Below are positions 41,363 through 51,525 of a DNA stretch of 57,973 nt, one piece after another. Under the pieces are notes generated by a model. The model made no database searches. It was not told the origin of the DNA and worked only from the letters and a program-made list of their open reading frames with translations. Location: positions 1 to 57,973 of the forward strand of contig DVLT01000027.1 of NCBI GenBank assembly GCA_018715345.1. Direction: 5' to 3'. Every line of letters starts with the position of its first letter. Position 1 is the first letter of the stretch. Both the position numbers and the translations under genes were made by a program. Source of the DNA: Candidatus Onthocola gallistercoris (GTDB lineage: Bacteria; Bacillota; Clostridia; Lachnospirales; Lachnospiraceae).

Positions 41363-41624
41363 TTTCTTTCTCCCTTTCATCTGTGGATCACTGAATCCAG
41401 TATACACTATTCAAACGTAAAACGGGGACTTTTTTCTCACCGCAGCCATCCTTTTGTATGTTTCTCCCATTTATCCAGCATTTTACAGCTTTTATCGTCA
41501 TATAAACCCACTTTTTACAAAATATTTCCACCTTCTCTCTCTTAATTCCCCACTCTTTTCCACTGTTCCTGTTTTCCATTATATTCCATCCATCAGTCAC
41601 CATAAGCCACCTGTAAGATTACAG
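41363..41624. other. Gene-free stretch upstream of rlmD
   Basis: No supported gene is seen. The plus strand is pyrimidine-rich (minus strand purine-rich) from about 41450 to 41580. TATACT at about 41398-41403 on the minus strand could be the -10 box of rlmD, but no -35 box fits. Confidence 0.5.
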
Positions 41625-41658
41625 CAAAAAACCGTCCGCAGAGTTCCCGCGGACGGTT
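41625..41658 (-). terminator. Terminator of the beta-glucoside operon
   Basis: A perfect 10-bp stem AACCGTCCGC/GCGGACGGTT with a 9-base loop is followed by TTTTTTG on the minus strand. Confidence 0.9.
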
Positions 41659-41724
41659 CCAGATGTCATATAGTCGCCAAGTTCCAGTAAAGCTGCCTTT
41701 ATATTATGCTCTATAACGTCCATA

Positions 41725-42216
41725 TCATGCCAATTCCATCAACGGCTCCCGGGCATGGATATCCATGTTTTCCCGCGCCCGTGAAAGGATGGCCTGACCA
41801 CTGGTCACAATGACCATGGTCGCAGTAGAATACCCCGATGCTTTTACCTTTTCCAGATCCACCGTTGCCAATGGATCGCCCATATGGATTTTTTGTCCTT
41901 GTTTCACATGGGCCTGAAAACCGTTCCCCTTCAATTCCACCGTATCCAGACCGATATGGATCAGTATTTCCTCTCCCGCCTCTGTCCGGATCCCATAGGC
42001 ATGACCTGTTGGAAATACCGATTCCAATATGCCGGTCACGGGTGAATAAAAATTGCCATCGGAAGGTATGACCACAATACCATCACCCATGATCTTTTCG
42101 GAAAACATACCATCATTTACCGATTCCAGACACTTTACTGTCCCATTTACAGGTGCACAGATCCTGCCCGCTTTTGTTACGGGCTCACACTTTTTTAATT
42201 TGCTGAAAAATCCCAT
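41725..42216 (-). CDS. PTS glucose-type EIIA protein
   Basis: A 163-residue stand-alone EIIA of the glucose/beta-glucoside class. The beta-barrel fold motifs PVNGTVKCLE, GDGIVVIP and the phosphohistidine region ILIHIGLDTV are present. It is last in the licT operon and passes phosphate from HPr to the EIIBC encoded there. As the only glucose-type EIIA in the window it could also serve the EIIBC at 8813-10231. Confidence 0.92.
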   Translation of the reverse strand: MGFFSKLKKCEPVTKAGRICAPVNGTVKCLESVNDGMFSEKIMGDGIVVIPSDGNFYSPVTGILESVFPTGHAYGIRTEAGEEILIHIGLDTVELKGNGFQAHVKQGQKIHMGDPLATVDLEKVKASGYSTATMVIVTSGQAILSRARENMDIHAREPLMELA

Positions 42217-42235
42217 ACGGCTTCCTCCATCCTGT

Positions 42236-43726
<1,491 letters not shown>

Positions 43727-43734
43727 TCAGCACA

Positions 43735-45084
43735 TCAATCTTCTTTAAAGCCCAACAGCCATGTGAATACAAATCCCAGGGCAAAGGCCAAAGCTGCACA
43801 GCCGCATGCCATATAGAAGTTCATCATACTGTCGCCGCCGATGGTAAAACTTAAGGTGAACAAGTTAAAGGAACCCATAGAGTAGGAATGTACTCCCAAA
43901 AGTCCGATCACAATGCCCGCCACGCCGGCTGCACCGCATGCGGCGATCAGCGGTCTCTTCAGCGGGATAAGGACACCGTATAATGCCGGCTCCGTCGCTG
44001 CCAGCAAAGCCGTGATGGATGCAGACACGCCTACAGATTTGTTGGATACTTTTTTCGCCTTTAAACCAACAGCCAAAGCTGCGCCTGCCATGGCAAAGTT
44101 GGCTGCCAAAGCCCGGCAAAGGACAAAGGTCTGTCCGCTGGTGGCCAGCTCATTGACAAGGATCGGTGTGAACAGGGAATGCATGCCAAATATTACTGTG
44201 ATGGGATGCAGCGCAGCCAGAATAGCCATGGACAGCGGTCCGATCTTCATCAAAGCCACACAGGCTTCCACAAGGAGTGTTCCCACAAAGGCGCCGATGG
44301 GGCCAAAAACAAACAGGACAAGGGGCAGCATGACAACGGCGCTGATCAACGGTTTAAACATATAGATCAGATTTTTATGTAAATGTTTCGTAAGGAATCT
44401 GTCGATGAGAGCCAACACTGGTACCATCAAAAGCACCGGTACGATGGCGCCCGAATAATTGACCGTGGGTATGGTCAGACCGAACATGGTCATTCCCTCC
44501 CCATTGCTGAATACCGCGATGGTGGCAACGGTTACAAATGCCGCCACATATGGATCGGTTTTCAGATAACGGGCTGCCGAAAATGCCAGCCATACCGGCA
44601 GGTAACTGAACGCGATCTGGGCAAAGGATGACCAGGCAGTATAGGTGCTGCTTTCATTGCTCAATCCGAAAAACTGGACGGCGATGGCCAGTATGGCATT
44701 GATCAGCCCTGCTGCCACAATGACTGTGATCGTGGGAGCGATACTGGCCGATACATAGCTCATCACTGTCTGAAGGATACTTTTTTTCTCCTCCGTTGTC
44801 TGTTCTTCTGTTTCCTCCACAGGTTTCTCCTGATCCACTCCCGGCAAAAATGGCGGCAATTCATTGAATACTCTCTCCACATCTCCGCCGATCACCAGCT
44901 GATATTGGCCTCCGCGATCCACTATACCCATGATTTCCTTGATCTGTCGGAGTCCTTCTTCATCCACTTTGCTTTTGTCTTTTAAGATAAAACGCAGACG
45001 GGTGATACAATGCGTATACAATTTTACATTCTCGCTTCCGCCTATTTTTTCAACAATAGTCTTTGCCAATTCTCTGTTATCCAT
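43735..45084 (-). CDS. bglP: PTS beta-glucoside EIIBC permease
   Basis: A 449-residue permease. The EIIB domain has phosphocysteine C26 in THCITRLRF, then an acidic linker (about 90-105) and a ten-helix EIIC domain. The EIIA domain fused in many BglP proteins is missing and is instead encoded two genes downstream. It follows a RAT/terminator switch and is expressed when LicT is active. Confidence 0.93.
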   Translation of the reverse strand: MDNRELAKTIVEKIGGSENVKLYTHCITRLRFILKDKSKVDEEGLRQIKEIMGIVDRGGQYQLVIGGDVERVFNELPPFLPGVDQEKPVEETEEQTTEEKKSILQTVMSYVSASIAPTITVIVAAGLINAILAIAVQFFGLSNESSTYTAWSSFAQIAFSYLPVWLAFSAARYLKTDPYVAAFVTVATIAVFSNGEGMTMFGLTIPTVNYSGAIVPVLLMVPVLALIDRFLTKHLHKNLIYMFKPLISAVVMLPLVLFVFGPIGAFVGTLLVEACVALMKIGPLSMAILAALHPITVIFGMHSLFTPILVNELATSGQTFVLCRALAANFAMAGAALAVGLKAKKVSNKSVGVSASITALLAATEPALYGVLIPLKRPLIAACGAAGVAGIVIGLLGVHSYSMGSFNLFTLSFTIGGDSMMNFYMACGCAALAFALGFVFTWLLGFKED

Positions 45085-45205
45085 AATGATCCTCCCTCGT
45101 TTTATTTTATTATTTCACCGGCATTCTGCAGCATACCGGGTTCCTATCTGCTCCTATACTGTCCGTTGTCGCAAGATCTGTCCGTTTCTTTGAAAATAAA
45201 ACCTC

Positions 45206-45285
45206 CAAAAAATAAAAACGGACCTGACTCAAAAGGCTTACGCCCTTCATAGTCAGATCCTGCCCCGCACTTTACGGGTAACACT
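45206..45285 (-). promoter_or_regulatory. LicT/BglG-type RAT overlapping a terminator
   Basis: A terminator has arms GGATCTGACT and AGTCAGGTCC (45220-45260) followed by TTTTTATTTTTT. Just upstream in the RNA, GTGTTACCCG pairs with CGGGGCAGG-type bases (45255-45285), the form of a ribonucleic antiterminator. The two overlap at the shared GGATCTGAC, so only one can form. LicT binding would favour read-through into bglP. Confidence 0.85.
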
Positions 45286-45332
45286 TCTGTTTATCTATGT
45301 CCTTATTCTGATCTTTCAATTTATCCGGATCC

Positions 45333-46163
45333 CTATTCCGGTTTTAATATAAGCTGTATGTGGACGATCAGATAAGTGATCTCTTCATCGTCAATCTTAC
45401 AGTTCATCTTTTTTTCCACAAATTGTTTCACCATTTCCGCGATCTCATGGGCTCTGGGATATTCCTTCACTACCATGGGATACAGAGGATTGCCGGCATG
45501 GGCCTGTTCCCTTTTAAAAAGCCGCTGGACAAAAAACTTCACGTGGGTCACCAGTCTTTGATAATTTAAATCTTCCTCATCCTGGCTGGTCCGGGTCTGG
45601 AAACAGATGATCTGTAAAATATCGTCCACCAGATGGATCATCTCCATACCCTGATGAACAGACTGGCCATCCACTTCCGCATTGACAATGTGGAGCGCTA
45701 TGGACGCCGCCTCATCGTCATTCAGCCGGATATCGAACTCATCTTCCAGCAGTTCCACCACTTTTTTGCTGAGTCGGTATTCGTCTTGATAGTATCGGCT
45801 GATCTCCCACTTCATGGAGTTTCTCGGCAGCATGCCCTTTTCCGCCCGTTCTTTGATAAAGGATATGTGATCCATCAAAGTCAGATAGATGGAATTACTC
45901 AGCCGGACTTTCAGATTCCCCTGAATATATTCGATGATCTCGCAGGACAAGTCAAAATATTTTTGGGGCATCTCTTCGATAAGTTTCTGGAAAAGAGTTT
46001 TTTCTTTCTGGAAAAATACCCTTTCGATCATCTCTTCCGGAATGATCTGATTTTTTTCCACTGCAAACGCAATGCCATTGCCAAATACAACATATTCCTG
46101 ATATTTTTCATCCACTGCGACAACCGCATTGTTATTCAGACGTTTTCTTAATTTTAAAGCCAC
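45333..46163 (-). CDS. licT: BglG/LicT-family transcriptional antiterminator
   Basis: A 276-residue antiterminator. The N-terminal RNA-binding CAT domain reads LKLRKRLNNNAVVAVDE and GNGIAFA; two PRD regulatory domains follow, with His residues in DHISFIKERAEKG, ALHIVNAE, THVKFFVQR and LIVHIQL. The start is a GTG at 46163 preceded by AGGGGAG. It is activated by substrate through the EII protein and by HPr. It binds the RAT just downstream of its own gene. Confidence 0.92.
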   Translation of the reverse strand: MALKLRKRLNNNAVVAVDEKYQEYVVFGNGIAFAVEKNQIIPEEMIERVFFQKEKTLFQKLIEEMPQKYFDLSCEIIEYIQGNLKVRLSNSIYLTLMDHISFIKERAEKGMLPRNSMKWEISRYYQDEYRLSKKVVELLEDEFDIRLNDDEAASIALHIVNAEVDGQSVHQGMEMIHLVDDILQIICFQTRTSQDEEDLNYQRLVTHVKFFVQRLFKREQAHAGNPLYPMVVKEYPRAHEIAEMVKQFVEKKMNCKIDDEEITYLIVHIQLILKPE

Positions 46164-46365
46164 GCCTTCTCCCCTCTTTTGTCTGCTGGTACACAATGAC
46201 CGGAAACGGCATTTTGAACGAGACATTTCTGTCCGGCAAAAATACATTCCCCAAATGCCTTGCCTAAGGAATGCCCTTCGCCTGACCAGGCATACGATTC
46301 CCTGTCAAACAAAAAAAAGCCAATTTGTCAACTGTTTTTTCACATTTCTCCAACATCTTTTCAGA

Positions 46366-46390
46366 AGGTTCCGGTATGGAACCGGAACCT
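46366..46390 (-). terminator. Strong hairpin between rubrerythrin and licT
   Basis: A perfect 10-bp stem AGGTTCCGGT/ACCGGAACCT with a 5-base loop lies 21 bases past the rubrerythrin stop codon. There is no real T-run, so it may only protect the 3' end or terminate weakly. A TTGACA occurs near 46320 on the minus strand, but no proper -10 box follows for licT. Confidence 0.5.
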
Positions 46391-46411
46391 CCCATGCCAT
46401 TTTCATCTTTA

Positions 46412-47008
46412 TCACGGACAACACGTAAAGGGAGCCATGGTCAATCGGATGAAATACCCCTGGTCATGCCGGCATACAGGGCAAACCTTCGGCGCTTCTT
46501 TTCCTGTATAAATATGACCGCAGTTCAGGCACATCCATCCTGTTTCCACATCGGAGATGAATAGTTTATTTTCTTCCACCAGCTGGGCAAACTGGCCAAA
46601 GCGTTCTCCATGGGTCTTTTCGATCAAAGCAATATTGTGAAAATCCGCCGCGATCTTGGCAAACCCTTCCTGTCGGGCGACATCTCCAAAATGCTTATAC
46701 ACATCATCATGTTCCTCGAACTCATTATGTTCTGCCATCCGCAAAAGTTTTGCCAGATCCTGGCTGATATCCACCGGATAGCCACCATCTATAAACAGGT
46801 TTTCGCCTGCAAGCTCGGTCAGATGGCCATAAAAAATTTCCGCGTGTTCCTTTTCCTGATCTGCTGTGAACTTGAACACAGCAGACAAGACATACTGTTT
46901 CTCTTTTTTGGCCTGTCCGGCCGCCAGTGTATAACGGTTTCTTGCCTGGCTTTCACCGGCAAAGGCCCGCATCAGATTCTTTGCGGTCTCGCTCTCTCTG
47001 AAATGCAT
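46412..47008 (-). CDS. rbr: Rubrerythrin
   Basis: A 198-residue oxidative-stress protein. A ferritin-like di-iron domain with helix glutamates and ExxH pairs (AFAGESQARNRY, EKEHAEIF, EKTHGERF) is followed by a rubredoxin domain with CLNCGHIYTG and CPVC. It reduces hydrogen peroxide in anaerobes. The ATG at 47008 is taken since AGGAGG directly abuts the upstream ATG. A palindrome sits just ahead of the ribosome site. Confidence 0.95.
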   Translation of the reverse strand: MHFRESETAKNLMRAFAGESQARNRYTLAAGQAKKEKQYVLSAVFKFTADQEKEHAEIFYGHLTELAGENLFIDGGYPVDISQDLAKLLRMAEHNEFEEHDDVYKHFGDVARQEGFAKIAADFHNIALIEKTHGERFGQFAQLVEENKLFISDVETGWMCLNCGHIYTGKEAPKVCPVCRHDQGYFIRLTMAPFTCCP

Positions 47009-47022
47009 ATCCATCCTCCTAA

Positions 47023-47069
47023 AACATGATTTTCATGTTGTAGTATCTGTGAAAAAGAGAAAAATTATA
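47023..47069 (-). promoter_or_regulatory. Rubrerythrin -10 box and downstream palindrome
   Basis: TATAAT on the minus strand (47064-47069) is followed by the inverted repeat AACATGA-AAA-TCATGTT (47023-47039). The repeat would lie about 20-35 bases into the transcript, right before the ribosome site. It could be a peroxide- or oxygen-sensing repressor site or an RNA stem. No -35 box was clear. Confidence 0.5.
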
Positions 47070-47117
47070 CATACATGATCCGGGAACGTCTGTCTGGTTT
47101 TTCCCTGTCATCGGATG

Positions 47118-47149
47118 TAAAAACGCCGAAGGTTCTCCTCCGGCGTTTT
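47118..47149. terminator. Terminator of the TRIC-ALDH operon
   Basis: The stem AAACGCCG(A/G)AGG with its complement and a short loop is flanked by A and T runs; on the minus strand TTTTTAC follows. It separates the aldehyde dehydrogenase from rubrerythrin. Confidence 0.8.
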
Positions 47150-47160
47150 ATATTCCTGTT

Positions 47161-48528
47161 CTATTTTAAAAATTTTTTGATCATTTTGTCTTTCCAGGGG
47201 CTGAACGGATGATAGCGGAACGGCAGATCCAACCATGTTTTTTTATCCACAACGCTTTTATAATGGCTGAATGTGTCAAATCCGTCTTTCCCATGATAAC
47301 TTCCCATACCGCTTTGGCCAGTGCCGCCAAAGCCCATCCGGCTGGTTGCCAGGTGGATGATCGTATCATTGACGCAGCCGCCGCCAAAACGGATCCGGTT
47401 CATGATCCTTCGGATATCTCTTTTGTTGGACGTGAACAGATAGAGGGCCAGCGGAGTAGGATTGCGCTCCACGATCTCCTGGACTTCATCCACATCCTTA
47501 AATGTGAGTACAGGCAGTATGGGGCCAAAAATCTCATCCTGCATCAGCGGATCGTCCATGGGAACATTGTCCACAACTGTGGGTTCGATCTTATCCACGC
47601 CATCGTCTTTGCCCCCGATCAGACATTTTTTATCTCGGATCAGGCCGGTCAGTCTCTCAAAATGTTTCTGGTTGATGATCCGACCATACTCCTCGTTGAG
47701 AAGGGGCTCCTTCCCCCACTGCCGGATGATCTCTTTCCGTATATGCTTTAAAAGAGGCATTTTAACCGATTCCTGTACCAGAAGATAATCCGGCGCCACG
47801 CAAGTCTGACCCACATTCAGATATTTTCCGAACACGATCCTTCTGGCCGCCATCTTCAGATTGGCTGAATCGCAGACAATACACGGACTCTTGCCGCCCA
47901 ACTCCAAAGTTACCGGCGTCAGATGCGCCGAAGCTTTTTCCATGACCAAACGCCCGACTGTTTTGCCGCCAGTAAAGAAAATATAATCAAAATCCTGCTC
48001 CAAAAGTTCCTGATTTTCATTCCTTCCGCCTTCCACAACGGCCGCCAATTTGACTGAAAAACACTGACGTATCAACTGGGCGATCACTTTGCTTGTCTCC
48101 GGCGCGTAGGCGCTGGGCTTGATCACCACAGTGTTTCCCGCTGCCAAAGCATCGATCACCGGCTCCATGGTCAGCATGAACGGATAATTCCACGGGCTCA
48201 TGATCAAAACCGTACCGTAAGGTTCCGGCTCCCGATAACTGACTGCCGGAAACTGGGCCAAAGGCGTCCGCACTTTTTTTCTGGCTGAAAACCGCTTGAT
48301 ATGTTTTTCCATATAACTCAATTCTGCCAGCGTCATGCCCACCTCGGCCATATAACTTTCCGTCTCACATTTCCCCAGATCCTTTTTCAACGCCGCATAT
48401 ATCTCAGGCATCATCCGATGAATGCCGTCCTTCAGAATCTGAAGGCTGTTCAGACGATACTCGATCTTCCGCGTTGTCCCTGTCCTGAAAAATTTCTTCT
48501 GTACATTTACAATTTCTTCCACAAGCAT
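47161..48528 (-). CDS. Aldehyde dehydrogenase, class 3 type
   Basis: A 455-residue NAD(P)-dependent aldehyde dehydrogenase of the shorter ALDH3/YwdH type. It has LELGGKSPCIV with the catalytic glutamate and GQTCVAPDY with the catalytic cysteine. The ATG at 48528 has AAAGGAG nine bases ahead. It begins 21 bases after the TRIC-family gene. It may oxidise fatty or aromatic aldehydes; the substrate is unknown. Confidence 0.92.
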   Translation of the reverse strand: MLVEEIVNVQKKFFRTGTTRKIEYRLNSLQILKDGIHRMMPEIYAALKKDLGKCETESYMAEVGMTLAELSYMEKHIKRFSARKKVRTPLAQFPAVSYREPEPYGTVLIMSPWNYPFMLTMEPVIDALAAGNTVVIKPSAYAPETSKVIAQLIRQCFSVKLAAVVEGGRNENQELLEQDFDYIFFTGGKTVGRLVMEKASAHLTPVTLELGGKSPCIVCDSANLKMAARRIVFGKYLNVGQTCVAPDYLLVQESVKMPLLKHIRKEIIRQWGKEPLLNEEYGRIINQKHFERLTGLIRDKKCLIGGKDDGVDKIEPTVVDNVPMDDPLMQDEIFGPILPVLTFKDVDEVQEIVERNPTPLALYLFTSNKRDIRRIMNRIRFGGGCVNDTIIHLATSRMGFGGTGQSGMGSYHGKDGFDTFSHYKSVVDKKTWLDLPFRYHPFSPWKDKMIKKFLK

Positions 48529-48548
48529 CGGACATTTCTCCTTTCGTC

Positions 48549-49232
48549 TTATTGATCCTGCTTCTCCCCCGGATCCTTTTCGATCCGGATCCTGGGCAGG
48601 TTCCAATGATAGTATGCCGCAAGCAGCCGAAGGATAATCGTCAACATCCCACCGGCAAACATGCCATATACTGTGGGCGCCTCCCGACAGATATAGGTAC
48701 AGGCCACCGCACCGGCTAAAGATGCGCAGGCATAAATCTCTCTTTTCAGTATAAAAGGCGTCTGACCTGCCATCAGATCCCGCAGGATGCCGCCGCCCAC
48801 TCCGGTCAAAACACCGACAAAAATCTGCAGAAAAGCAAACCGGTCGCCGACCACCTCAAAAGCCGCATTCGTGCCCACAACCGTAAATACTCCCAGGCCG
48901 ACAGCGTCACAGGTCACCATGAGCTTTTCATAAATGGCCATGAGCCGACTGTTCAGCACATGCTCCCGCCGGTATATCACAAAAAAGAGCAACGTCGCTG
49001 TGACAATGGCGACCAACGTATAGATGGGCTCTCGGAACATGACCGGAGGTTTTCGTCCAATGATCAGGTCCCGGATCAACCCGCCGCCGCAGGCCGTTGT
49101 CACTGCCAGGATATTGACTCCGAAAATATCCATTTCCTTGCGTATGGCCACCAACGCGCCAGCAGAAGCAAAAGCAATGGTCCCTATGATTTCTATGATA
49201 AAAATGATTTTGTCTGAATATAAAACAAGCAC
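48549..49232 (-). CDS. TRIC-type channel / UPF0126 (YicG) membrane protein
   Basis: A 227-residue membrane protein with seven helices in two repeats. The two GGG motifs typical of this family are seen (ACGGGLIRDLIIG and GVGGGILRDLMAG). Bacterial TRIC-like proteins conduct cations or carry amino acids; which applies is unknown. The start is a GTG at 49232 with GGAGG ten bases ahead. It forms a two-gene unit with the aldehyde dehydrogenase. Confidence 0.9.
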   Translation of the reverse strand: MLVLYSDKIIFIIEIIGTIAFASAGALVAIRKEMDIFGVNILAVTTACGGGLIRDLIIGRKPPVMFREPIYTLVAIVTATLLFFVIYRREHVLNSRLMAIYEKLMVTCDAVGLGVFTVVGTNAAFEVVGDRFAFLQIFVGVLTGVGGGILRDLMAGQTPFILKREIYACASLAGAVACTYICREAPTVYGMFAGGMLTIILRLLAAYYHWNLPRIRIEKDPGEKQDQ

Positions 49233-49291
49233 AGCTTTTCCTCCCAGCCATCTTTCCGGCAAGCCACACACATGCCGATATTTTCAACTAT

Positions 49292-50143
49292 TTATTGTAT
49301 CACTTCCCTTAAAAACAAGCAATTAAATTCCTCCATTTCATCCCATCCGATCCCATGCCCACTGTTTTTCAGGCAATAACGGGACACAGGAACCGGCTGG
49401 CTGATCCCCCATCCCCTCTTGCGAAAACCAGATACAATGTCCCGGTGCTGTATGTCCGCCATCTCCCGGCTGACAAAACAGTCTCTTCCGCCGTGGATGA
49501 TCGTCGCAGGCACACATACATTTTTCAAATCTTTTTCCACGTTTTCATCCCGCATCGTCACCGCCGCCATCACCGTTCCCAATCCCGATCCATTTAAAGC
49601 CATCTGATAGAACCAGTCCATATAGGCCTCGCTTTTCGGGCAGGCAAACATCTGCCGGCTGATATCCTGCACCATTTTAGGCCGATCCGTCAGCAGTCTG
49701 TGGATCATTTTATCCAGATCATCCTTATCCTGTCCATAAACATTCATCTCCGTCCGGCACAACCCTGGCGCCACCGCTGCCATCAATATCAGCTTACCGA
49801 TACCATACCCCTTATAATTTGTCATGTATCTTAAAAGTACCGCTCCACCCATGCCAAAACCTGCAGCCGTACATTTCTGCAGTTTCAAGCCTGCGATCAC
49901 CCGATAGATATCCGCTGCCAGACTGTCATAACCATAACCCTGCCCGGTCTCCGAAGATATGCCAAAGCCCCGCATATCCGGCGCCACGACCAAGTAGCCT
50001 CTGCGGACCAGCAAACTGATCTGGGATTCAAACATCTGATATGAAAAAGGCCACCCGTGGAGAAGGAGAACCGCCTTCTGGCTCTGCCTGTTCCACAGGT
50101 GGACTGCGATCTTTGCCCCGTCATAGGAATCCATATAAATCAT
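49292..50143 (-). CDS. Alpha/beta hydrolase with nucleophile Ser replaced by Gly
   Basis: A 283-residue alpha/beta-hydrolase-fold protein of the haloperoxidase/esterase type (VLLLHGWPFSY, APDMRGFGIS). The nucleophile elbow reads GFGMGG instead of GFSMGG: residue 97 is Gly, codon GGC, one base from the Ser codon AGC. The acid (HGGRDCF) and histidine (NSGHGIGW) are kept. The protein may be inactive, or act as a binding protein or a lyase. The frame is intact, so loss of function would be recent or selected. It follows the MalY-type gene by about 80 bases. Confidence 0.82.
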   Translation of the reverse strand: MIYMDSYDGAKIAVHLWNRQSQKAVLLLHGWPFSYQMFESQISLLVRRGYLVVAPDMRGFGISSETGQGYGYDSLAADIYRVIAGLKLQKCTAAGFGMGGAVLLRYMTNYKGYGIGKLILMAAVAPGLCRTEMNVYGQDKDDLDKMIHRLLTDRPKMVQDISRQMFACPKSEAYMDWFYQMALNGSGLGTVMAAVTMRDENVEKDLKNVCVPATIIHGGRDCFVSREMADIQHRDIVSGFRKRGWGISQPVPVSRYCLKNSGHGIGWDEMEEFNCLFLREVIQ

Positions 50144-50226
50144 ACAACAGCTCCGCTCGTATCCTCATATCTACTCTATGACGCTCTGCCTGTTCCATAT
50201 GTCTCACGCTGAAGATCCTGCCCGTA

Positions 50227-51408
50227 TCACGGTCTTTTGGCTGATACCGCCTTTTCCAGGCGTTCCAATGCCTCTTCCAGAGTCGCCCTTGGGCAGGCAA
50301 TATTGATCCGGGCAAAACCTTCTCCTTCATCGCCAAACATCTTACCATTGTCCAGCCAGATCTTCGCCTCTTTATCAAAAAATTCCTCCAGCTGTTTTGC
50401 ATCCATGCCCATTTTCCTGAAATCCAGCCATACCAGATACGTTCCCTCCGGCCGGATCACCTGTATCTCCGGGATCTTTTCTTCGATGAAAGAAGTCAGA
50501 TGATCCAGATTATCTTTCAGATACCCTCTCAGTTCCTCCACCCAATCATCTCCGGTCCGATAAGCGGTCTCGCAGGCAATGATGGCCATCTGGTTCAGCA
50601 TACCGTAACCGGTCCTGGACAGTTCATCTGTCATGGCCTTTCTCAATTTTTCGTTGGGAATGATCAGATTAGATCCTTGAAGTCCCGCCAGATTAAACGT
50701 CTTGCTCGGCGCTGTACAAGTAATGGTCCGTTCCGCCCAGCTATCGGACAGGGATGCAAGCATATGGTGCTTCACACCCGGATACGTAAAATCACAGTGG
50801 ATCTCATCGCTGACAATGAGGACATTATAATACTCGCACAACCGGGCCAGCTTTTCCAATTCCTCAATGGACCAGACCCTTCCCACCGGGTTGTGGGGGC
50901 TGCAAAAGATCATCAGCCGGATACCCTCATCCCTTATCTTCCTTTCCAAGTCCTCATAGTCCATCTCGTAGCGGCCATTCCGGAACACGAGAGGACTGTT
51001 CACCACCCGTCGGCCATTCTCCCGGATCTTATCGCCAAAAGGATAGTACACCGGCTGCTGGATCAAAACCCCTTCGCCTTCTTTTGTGAAAGCCCGTATG
51101 GCCAGGGCAATGGCAAAAACAACGCCAGGGGTTTTTACCAGCCATTCCGGCCGGATATCCCATCCAAAATGCCGGCTGATCCACTGGCAAACGGCTTCAT
51201 CGTAATCCTGATCTGTCGCGCTGTATCCAAAAATGCCGTGAGCCGCGGCTTTTGCCAGAGCCTGTCTGACCGTCTCCGGGGCCTGAAAATCCATATCCGC
51301 CACCCACATGGGCAGTACATCCTCCGGTTTCCCAAACGCCTTTTTCAAGTCGTACTTCAGTGAATGGGTTCCCGTTCTGTCGATCATTTCATCAAATCTG
51401 CTGCTCAT
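50227..51408 (-). CDS. MalY/PatB-type cystathionine beta-lyase
   Basis: A 393-residue PLP enzyme of aminotransferase fold class I. The PLP lysine lies in TAPSKTFNLAGLQGS, and the N-terminal MWVADMDF is diagnostic for the MalY/PatB C-S lyase group. It releases thiols, ammonia and pyruvate from cystathionine or cysteine conjugates. The ATG at 51408 fits GGGAGG spacing better than one six bases upstream. Confidence 0.92.
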   Translation of the reverse strand: MSSRFDEMIDRTGTHSLKYDLKKAFGKPEDVLPMWVADMDFQAPETVRQALAKAAAHGIFGYSATDQDYDEAVCQWISRHFGWDIRPEWLVKTPGVVFAIALAIRAFTKEGEGVLIQQPVYYPFGDKIRENGRRVVNSPLVFRNGRYEMDYEDLERKIRDEGIRLMIFCSPHNPVGRVWSIEELEKLARLCEYYNVLIVSDEIHCDFTYPGVKHHMLASLSDSWAERTITCTAPSKTFNLAGLQGSNLIIPNEKLRKAMTDELSRTGYGMLNQMAIIACETAYRTGDDWVEELRGYLKDNLDHLTSFIEEKIPEIQVIRPEGTYLVWLDFRKMGMDAKQLEEFFDKEAKIWLDNGKMFGDEGEGFARINIACPRATLEEALERLEKAVSAKRP

Positions 51409-51483
51409 AGACATTCCTCCCAGTTGTATTGCTGACTAAATTATACACCCTTCCCCATCTTTTTCAACCGTCCATCCCACATA

Positions 51484-51510
51484 ACACAAAAGGGACCACC
51501 AACGGTCCCT
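51484..51510 (-). terminator. Terminator of the AEC carrier gene
   Basis: Stem AGGGACC/GGTCCCT with a 6-base loop is followed by TTTTGTG on the minus strand, about 15 bases past the stop codon. Confidence 0.75.
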
Positions 51511-51525
51511 CGGATCACATTTTCT

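Noticed and set aside
41530-41580. GTGG-type repeats resembling MraZ boxes
   Set aside because: Spacing is irregular and no division or cell-wall genes follow; best seen as a purine-rich tract.
41388-41603. Minus-strand open frame of 71 codons upstream of rlmD
   Set aside because: Purine-rich tract with no recognisable protein features and no good ribosome site.
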